A DNA stretch of 11,725 nt from G963674685 sp964591275 (lineage in GTDB: Bacteria; Lernaellota; Lernaellaia; JACKCT01), in NCBI GenBank assembly GCA_964591275.1, contig CAZQAE010000118.1, positions 1 through 11,725 on the forward strand, in the 5' to 3' direction. The notes below the pieces were generated by a model that had not been told where the DNA came from, searched no databases, and worked only from the letters and a program-made list of their open reading frames with translations. Position numbers and translations under genes: made by a program. This document shows positions 7,168-11,725 of the stretch, one piece after another (the stretch's first letter is position 1; each line of letters begins with the position of its first letter).

Positions 7168-7403
7168 TTAACTGGCTCCGTAGGGCATGGTCATATCTAT
7201 TTTTCCCGAGGCACTTTATGGATTTTCAAAAAAAAATCAAGAGGAAGAATGTTTCTCGCGATATTTGAAGGAGTTCTCGTGAATATATTGGACAAAACCA
7301 AGATTGACGAAATATCCTAAAATAACGAAAAGGCTTGGAATATTCATGTGTTGCGCATATTATTTCCGTGTTGCATACGTAACAACAAAAAATGGAATAA
7401 AAA
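7168..7403. other. A+T-rich intergenic region with no supported feature
   Basis: These 236 bases separate the divergent DksA-like gene and the PAE-like pseudogene. The strip is A+T-rich with an A run near 7228-7236. I see no convincing promoter pair, RNA gene or terminator. A weak TTGCGC (7351-7356) has no good -10 partner. Confidence 0.5.
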
Positions 7404-7949
7404 ATGCGATTTAAGGATTTAGCTTGGATTCTGGTGTTTTTGTTGTGGATCCCTCTAATCTGCGCAGGATGCGCCACGGACGACGATGAGTCGGATGTAA
7501 GCGACGAAGCCAACGACGATGCGTCAGAAAATGATGACATCGACGACGATTCTACTGATGAAGATGATGACGTGGCGCAATTGCAGCGTGAAAAGTTGGA
7601 GGCGATGTTTGAGAAAATGGTTTTTTGGCCTTTTCTCGATTTTCAACCTGTGCGCGGTGAGGAAATATACAGCGGCTATACACGCTATTTTTACTGTATC
7701 GACGAATTCAAGTGTTTTGACGGCACGGAAGCCAATGTTGCCGTCTCGCTTGGCGAAAGCAATAACCTCACAATTTTTATGGATGGAGGCGGCGCCGCCT
7801 AGCCGAGATACAACTTCGGATTTGAAATAGACGTGCCTCGAAACGAGGGATATATCAGTCGCTGGGCGGCGAATCCACTGCGCGACTGGAATATCGTTTA
7901 TATCCCGTATTGCGACAACGGCCTCCACGCCGGCGACAACGAAATATAA
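7404..7949 (+). pseudogene. Pectin acetylesterase/Notum-like lipoprotein, interrupted and truncated
   Basis: The first 132 codons encode a lipoprotein signal peptide (AGC, Cys23), an Asp/Glu-rich linker (25-57) and the start of a PAE/Notum-family hydrolase, ending FMDGGGAA just before TAG at 7800-7802. Family members read GGGACW here, so the TAG sits exactly where Trp is expected; TGG to TAG is one base change. The same frame then continues for 48 family-like codons, including NPLRDWNIVYIPYC and LHAGD, before TAA at 7947. TGA follows at 7953. The catalytic GxSxGG region and the remaining C-terminal half are absent before the tRNA at 8099. The family deacetylates plant pectin or removes palmitoleate from Wnt (Notum); bacterial substrates are mostly unknown. 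With nonsense codons and no catalytic Ser, this is almost certainly a dead gene. Confidence 0.82.
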
Positions 7950-8043
7950 GGATGAGGTGTTGGAATAACGATCACTGAAATTTATGAAAATATTCAGCAA
8001 ATAAAGCGCAACGGTGTAAATAATTGTTGTGAATGAACCGGCA

Positions 8044-8071
8044 TGGACAAAGAAATCCGATTGACTATAAT
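8044..8071 (+). promoter_or_regulatory. Sigma-70-type promoter of tRNA-Arg
   Basis: TGGACA (8044-8049, five of six matches to TTGACA) and a perfect TATAAT (8066-8071) are 16 bases apart, upstream of the tRNA at 8099. The sequence directly after the -10 box is GC-rich and forms GCCCG-TCGT-CGGGC (8073-8086). A GC-rich discriminator is typical of stable-RNA promoters under stringent control; the inverted repeat could also be a leader hairpin. Confidence 0.65.
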
Positions 8072-8098
8072 CGCCCGTCGTCGGGCCGTAGCCATCTC

Positions 8099-8172
8099 GC
8101 CCTCGTAGCTCAGTTGGATAGAGCATCGGATTCCTAATCCGGAGGCCGCAGGTTCAAGTCCTGCCGTGGGCA
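8099..8172 (+). tRNA. tRNA-Arg (anticodon CCT)
   Basis: The 74-base cloverleaf is complete: acceptor GCCCTCG/CGTGGGC, D arm GCTC/GAGC, anticodon stem TCGGA/TCCGG with loop TTCCTAA (anticodon CCT, reading AGG), a five-base variable loop AGGCC, and T stem GCAGG/CCTGC with loop TTCAAGT. The discriminator is A8172. The next bases are TCA, so CCA is not encoded and must be added enzymatically. The acceptor stem has one T-T mismatch at pair 5-68, and the anticodon stem opens with a T-G pair. Neither necessarily prevents function. Confidence 0.93.
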
Positions 8173-8277
8173 TCAACGAAAAAAGAGACTCGCAGAGGAA
8201 AACAACCTGGATTGGTGTTTCCCTTCACAAGGCACATTCGATATAGTGCCGCTGGCTGAAAACCCAACAGGGGATCC

Positions 8278-9501
8278 ATGAGAGTTTGGAAACTGCGACG
8301 CCTGCGTAGCGTCATGTATTCTGTTTTCCTGGTTATCGCCGGGCTTTTAGTCGGCGAGCTTGCTTTACGCCTGGTCGGTTTCCAGGCGACGCCTGCGTAT
8401 CGCTTTCTTCTGCACAGCCACGCACGCGACGTACCGCTGCTAATACCGGTCGAGGATGATCTAGCCGTTCTGATAATCCATCCGGTTGCGGAGGCGATGT
8501 TCAATCCGATCAGAATCGCAAAAGTCAAAGCGCCCGACGCCTACCGCGTTGTCTGTCTGGGTGGTTCGTCGGTGCGCGGCGTAGGTTTGCCGAGGGAGGA
8601 AAGTTTCTCGGCGCAATTGCAGGGCAAATTGCGGGAGGCATATCCTGATCGGAATATTGAGGTCATTAACCTGGGCGGCAGCGGCATAACTTCCACGCAG
8701 ATGATTTGGGCCGCGGAATCCGCCGCCGAGCTACGGCCTGACCTCGTCATTATTTATTCCGGGCATAACGATTGGACAGGAAAGCGCCTTTATGGTGGTT
8801 TTAATGGCAACCGCGATCTGTTGCGCCTGCGCGCATTTCTGGCCCGTAGAAAACTTTATGTATTCGCCAGACATTGCTTGTTGCGTCTAATGGGTGGCCG
8901 CGACGAACCGGCAAAACAACCGAGCGGTGGACCGGTTACGCTTAATGAAATAACCAAGATTACCAAGAGATTTCGTCAAAACTTAGCAACAATCGATGAA
9001 CTTTTACGCGCCGCTGGCGCTAAGGTGATGGTGGTTTCTGTCATCAGCAATCCCTTTTTTCCGCCAACGAATTTTCCATGGCCGAAAATACTACTTGAGA
9101 GGATGAACGGTGGGCTTGACCACCTTTTCAGAGAAGAGAAGTTACACGATCTTTTGTTTGAAATTGACAGAATGAAATTCCCATCAACTGATCCGGTTGT
9201 TCAAGATTACATCGCCGGATTGAGAGCCTGGAAAAACAGCGATTTCGCCGCTGCGTATAACCTGCTGGAGAAAGCCCGCGACGGCGACGCTGTTCCCCTG
9301 CGGGCGACCAAACATTTTCGTGATTTTAGCATGCTTGGCGAGGTGAGAGTTTTCGATCTGAAAGAGCGGCTGCGTGCGCGCTTTCTAGCTGGCGAGCCAA
9401 TCGGCGATTTGTTTTTGGACAACTTACATCCTAGTCGGATTGGCGCAGAATGGATCGCCGCGCAACTTGCGCCCACCATCGAAGAAAATATCTTCCCATG
9501 A
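8278..9501 (+). CDS. Membrane-anchored SGNH/GDSL hydrolase
   Basis: The 407-residue protein has an N-terminal membrane anchor (about 13-33, preceded by several Arg/Lys) and all four SGNH blocks. These are LGGSS with nucleophile Ser97, Gly133 in NLGGSG, GHND with Asn164, and DNLHPS with Asp381 and His384. Between blocks III and V lies a long helical insert (about 180-370) including a TPR-like stretch around 310-345 and the ARDGDAVPLRA motif, which I recall from similar membrane-bound SGNH proteins. Such enzymes commonly remove or transfer acyl groups on glycans or lipids; here the catalytic domain is probably periplasmic. Start: ATG at 8278 with AGGGGA close before it. It lies 105 bases after the tRNA and is apparently monocistronic. 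Substrate unknown. Confidence 0.87.
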   Translation: MRVWKLRRLRSVMYSVFLVIAGLLVGELALRLVGFQATPAYRFLLHSHARDVPLLIPVEDDLAVLIIHPVAEAMFNPIRIAKVKAPDAYRVVCLGGSSVRGVGLPREESFSAQLQGKLREAYPDRNIEVINLGGSGITSTQMIWAAESAAELRPDLVIIYSGHNDWTGKRLYGGFNGNRDLLRLRAFLARRKLYVFARHCLLRLMGGRDEPAKQPSGGPVTLNEITKITKRFRQNLATIDELLRAAGAKVMVVSVISNPFFPPTNFPWPKILLERMNGGLDHLFREEKLHDLLFEIDRMKFPSTDPVVQDYIAGLRAWKNSDFAAAYNLLEKARDGDAVPLRATKHFRDFSMLGEVRVFDLKERLRARFLAGEPIGDLFLDNLHPSRIGAEWIAAQLAPTIEENIFP

Positions 9502-9633
9502 ATTGAGTGGTGCTTTCTTGCCTATTGAACGGATTTTAGATAGTTTCTATTTTCCTGGAAGCAGGTACCTAAAGTAGAACTTTGTTTATTGAGGCGGAAT
9601 ACGCCTACAACGCTCGAACACTCCTTGATCGCT

Positions 9634-9638
9634 GGAGG
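9634..9638 (+). promoter_or_regulatory. Shine-Dalgarno GGAGG fixing the caspase-like gene start
   Basis: A consensus GGAGG six bases before ATG 9645 selects this start over a TTG 63 bases upstream at 9582. The shorter protein then begins directly with a signal peptide. Confidence 0.8.
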
Positions 9639-9644
9639 AAAATC

Positions 9645-10883
9645 ATGGCCCACAAACGCATAGCGCTAACCCTTGTTATTATCATTCTGCTGGCCTTGCC
9701 GGGAGCGGCGAGCGCAAAGCGCCTGGCCCTGGTCATCGGCCTGGGCGACTACCAAAATTCCGAAATCGAAAAACTGCGCTTTGCACGCGCGGACGCCGCA
9801 GCGGTTTACGATTATTTGGTTAACCCGAAAATCGGAGGTTTTAATCCCGAGGACGTCAAACTCCTGATCGATGAAAAGGCTACGCTGAATAATCTGCTGG
9901 CCGCATTCGCCTACATCCAGGACAACGCCGCCAAAGACGATATGGTGTTTATCTACTTCGCAGGGCACGGCGCGCCGGAATTTGACCGTGAGTACGAACA
10001 CGCCGACGGGTACACAAAATACATCATTCCATTCGACGCCGACCCCAACAGTCTGTTTACGACGGCTATTGCCACTGACCGACTGGAAAACGTGTTCTCC
10101 AAAATTCAGGCCGAGTGCCTGGTTTTCGTCATGGACTCCTGTTATTCGGGGGGCATGGGCGGCAGGACATTCGCCAAGAAAATCTCCGGGCGCTCCCTGC
10201 GTGTTATGGCTGACCCTACCAAAAACCTTGCGAATAAAGCTTACGGGAAGGGGCGCGTCGTCATCACCGCTGCGCAGTCTAACCAGGTTGCGCAGGAAGC
10301 CGACGGACACGGTTTGTTCACCGCAGCTTTTCTGGAAGCCCTGGAGGGCAAGGGCGATGGGGATGGTGACGGCAACGTCACGCTCGATGAGCTTTACAAA
10401 TACGTTTACAAAAAGGTCGCGCGGCTCACCAAGAACAAGCAGCATCCGCAAAAGAGCGGCGACATCACCGGTGAGATCATTCTTGCGTCGGCCACGCAGG
10501 GTTTCGTGTTTGAACCGGGGCCCGATCCCGGCATGGGCTTCGCCGTGAGTGGACGGCGCTGGGCCACTCCGAAATGGACCGCAGCCAGCATATCCGTCGT
10601 GGGTCTGGCGGCGAGCGCCGCTTTGTATATGACAGCGCAAAACAACTACGAAGCTTACCAGGGCGCGAACGAAAACGATAAAGAGAGGCTCGAACAGGAT
10701 ACCATTGATTACTACCAATACACGTACGTCGCCGGGGGCGTTACGGTGCTGGCCGCCGGAGCATCGGCTGTGTTTTTCTATTTGGATCACAAGGATCAAA
10801 ACCAAAGCGCCCGTGCCTGGACACCGACCTTATACGTGTCGCATGAAGGCGCGCCAATGGCAGGCGTCAATTTGCGCTGGTGA
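9645..10883 (+). CDS. Exported caspase-like (C14) peptidase with EF-hand loop and C-terminal membrane segments
   Basis: From ATG 9645 the protein has 412 residues. It starts with a Sec-type signal sequence (MAHKR, hydrophobic 6-18, then AASA before KRL). The caspase-like domain (about 24-290) opens with ALVIGLGDY and has the catalytic pair His108 (FAGHG) and Cys166 (DSCYSGG). Residues 238-249, DGDGDGNVTLDE, form a complete EF-hand loop with acidic residues at 1, 3, 5 and 12 and Gly at 6. It lies inside the peptidase domain, suggesting Ca2+ binding or control. Two membrane segments follow (about 313-331 and 362-381), and the chain ends in a beta-like stretch closing on Trp. C14 enzymes of this type usually cut after basic residues. 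The signal sequence puts the catalytic domain outside the cytoplasm. Target, partners and physiological role are unknown; no adjacent toxin or NACHT-type gene is seen. Confidence 0.87.
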   Translation: MAHKRIALTLVIIILLALPGAASAKRLALVIGLGDYQNSEIEKLRFARADAAAVYDYLVNPKIGGFNPEDVKLLIDEKATLNNLLAAFAYIQDNAAKDDMVFIYFAGHGAPEFDREYEHADGYTKYIIPFDADPNSLFTTAIATDRLENVFSKIQAECLVFVMDSCYSGGMGGRTFAKKISGRSLRVMADPTKNLANKAYGKGRVVITAAQSNQVAQEADGHGLFTAAFLEALEGKGDGDGDGNVTLDELYKYVYKKVARLTKNKQHPQKSGDITGEIILASATQGFVFEPGPDPGMGFAVSGRRWATPKWTAASISVVGLAASAALYMTAQNNYEAYQGANENDKERLEQDTIDYYQYTYVAGGVTVLAAGASAVFFYLDHKDQNQSARAWTPTLYVSHEGAPMAGVNLRW

Positions 10884-10957
10884 CGACGATTTCATGGGTG
10901 ATTAATACGGCGACTTTGCTTCCGCATTGTTTAGGCCTCAGACATTCGGATATAGCC

Positions 10958-10963
10958 GGGAGG
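10958..10963 (+). promoter_or_regulatory. Shine-Dalgarno GGGAGG of the FN3 lipoprotein gene
   Basis: GGGAGG lies five bases before ATG 10969 and supports that start. The codons that follow encode a lipoprotein signal peptide at once. Confidence 0.8.
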
Positions 10964-10968
10964 ACGCG

Positions 10969-11725
10969 ATGAAATTAACAAATCGTCTTTGGTTTTTTCT
11001 CATTGTCTGCGTAGTGATTTTTACGGTTCCAATCGCGTGCGCTCCGAACGCAGGAAAAGACGGTGCGGACGGTTCGGGCGCAGATGGCGCAGCGGGGATT
11101 CCAGGCGCGGACGGCTCCGGCAGCGGCTCCGCCCCGCAAAGTCCTTCGGGTTTAACTGCCGAGGCGCAAAGTCCTTCACAAATCGACGTGCGTTGGGTGT
11201 TCAATACGGGTACAGAGTTGGGATTTAACATTCAGCGCTCTGAAACAGAAGGCGAATGGGAGACAATCGCGGGAACCGCAGCCAACGTCACTGTCTATCA
11301 CGATGATTCCGCAGAGTGTGAGCACACTTATTCCTACCGCGTGCTGGCCTACAATGACTACGGCGAATCGGCTCCGTCGAGTGCGGCGGCTGCTACAGCC
11401 GATTTTTGTGAACTCGATGCCCCCGCAGACCTGACGGCGATCCTCGATGAAGAAGCGGACGATGGCTCGCAGCGCTCAATCCTGCTTTCCTGGAGCCAGG
11501 GGGCCGGTGAACTTCCCGGCGTGTCGGCGAGCTATGAGATATATCGCAAAACTTTCGACGCTTCCTGGTCGGACACTCCTCTGGCCACGCAGCCTTCCGA
11601 CCAGACCACCTACACCGACGAGGACGCCGCCTGCGGCGATACTTTTCAGTACCGCATCCGCGCGGCCAACGAAAACGACGTGAAGTCGGCTTTTTCCAAC
11701 GTGTCAACAAGTCGCGCCGATGCGT
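10969..11725 (+). CDS. Collagen-like/fibronectin type III lipoprotein, 3' end outside window
   Basis: The frame is open from ATG 10969 to the right edge (252 visible residues). A signal peptide (hydrophobic 7-22) leads to Cys24 in PIAC, a slightly unusual lipobox with Pro at -3. Residues 29-52 are collagen-like Gly-x-y triplets (GKD, GAD, GAD, GAA, GIP, GAD) with small interruptions. Then come two fibronectin type III-like domains, about 56-145 (Trp76; YSYRVLAYNDYG at 121-132) and about 151-248 (Trp175; FQYRIRAANEN at 226-236). Cys117, 147 and 222 could form disulfides. It is presumably a surface adhesion or scaffold lipoprotein with the triplets as a spacer; an enzymatic domain may follow outside the window. 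It lies 85 bases after the caspase-like gene on the same strand, so co-transcription is possible. Confidence 0.85.
   Translation, partial: MKLTNRLWFFLIVCVVIFTVPIACAPNAGKDGADGSGADGAAGIPGADGSGSGSAPQSPSGLTAEAQSPSQIDVRWVFNTGTELGFNIQRSETEGEWETIAGTAANVTVYHDDSAECEHTYSYRVLAYNDYGESAPSSAAAATADFCELDAPADLTAILDEEADDGSQRSILLSWSQGAGELPGVSASYEIYRKTFDASWSDTPLATQPSDQTTYTDEDAACGDTFQYRIRAANENDVKSAFSNVSTSRADA

Noticed and set aside
7219..7245. GATTTT/AAAATC inverted repeat as a terminator or operator
   Set aside because: It is a weak A/T-only stem around an A run in an A+T-rich region, with no functional context.
7800..7802. Stop-codon readthrough or recoding of TAG in the PAE-like gene
   Set aside because: A second and a third in-frame stop follow and the catalytic half is missing, so readthrough would not yield an active enzyme. 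No recoding element was seen.
8231..8250. Hairpin GGCAC/GTGCC as terminator of the tRNA gene
   Set aside because: The stem is only five pairs with a ten-base loop and no T tract follows.
9582..9644. Longer caspase-like protein starting at TTG 9582
   Set aside because: The consensus GGAGG before ATG 9645 and the signal peptide directly after that ATG favour the shorter form.
9666..10805. Minus-strand 379-codon frame opposite the caspase-like gene
   Set aside because: It is antisense to a well-supported gene, has no recognisable domain, and its length is explained by the codon bias of the real gene.
1..11725. Insertion sequences, prophage, CRISPR array or replication origin
   Set aside because: No transposase, integrase or phage motif, no regularly spaced direct repeats and no origin-like iterons were found on reading both strands.

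Overview
The window reads as chromosomal DNA from a Gram-negative, probably free-living bacterium. Five genes or gene remnants code for exported surface proteins. Several carry a lipobox-type signal peptide or a linker very rich in Asp, a style I associate with Myxococcota, other former Deltaproteobacteria and the candidate phylum Lernaellota. That placement is an inference from protein style only; no taxonomic marker is present. I see no phage, plasmid, insertion sequence or CRISPR array. Two of the surface-protein genes are broken.

Left part (1-3096): a Cys-rich, Asp-linker protein enters from the left edge (1-546, +). It converges on a degraded Cys-rich gene (567-1003, -) that has a gapless tandem repeat, a frameshift at a homopolymer and no proper 5' end. 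Then comes an intact lipoprotein esterase/lipase (1090-3096, +). The first kilobase looks richer in A+T than the rest.

Middle part (3111-7167): a translationally coupled minus-strand pair encodes a radical SAM/SPASM-like enzyme (4760-5737) and a polytopic GT-C-like membrane glycosyltransferase (3111-4763). It is divergent from an ABC-2 polysaccharide-export-type permease (5877-6674, +) that has no ATPase partner here. A DksA/TraR-like regulator lacking most zinc cysteines (6766-7167, -) follows, with a clear intrinsic terminator. The first three genes suggest envelope glycan or lipid-linked sugar work, but the substrate cannot be read from the sequence.

Right part (7404-11725): a lipoprotein of the pectin acetylesterase/Notum type is a pseudogene with an amber codon where the family has Trp. 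Next come a tRNA-Arg(CCT) with a recognisable promoter, a membrane-anchored SGNH hydrolase, an exported caspase-like protein with a perfect EF-hand loop and two C-terminal membrane segments, and the start of a lipoprotein with collagen-like triplets and fibronectin type III domains that runs off the right edge.

I do not see one coherent new system. The most notable items are the exported caspase/EF-hand protein, the coupled radical SAM plus GT-C pair next to an orphan exporter permease, and the two decaying surface-protein genes.
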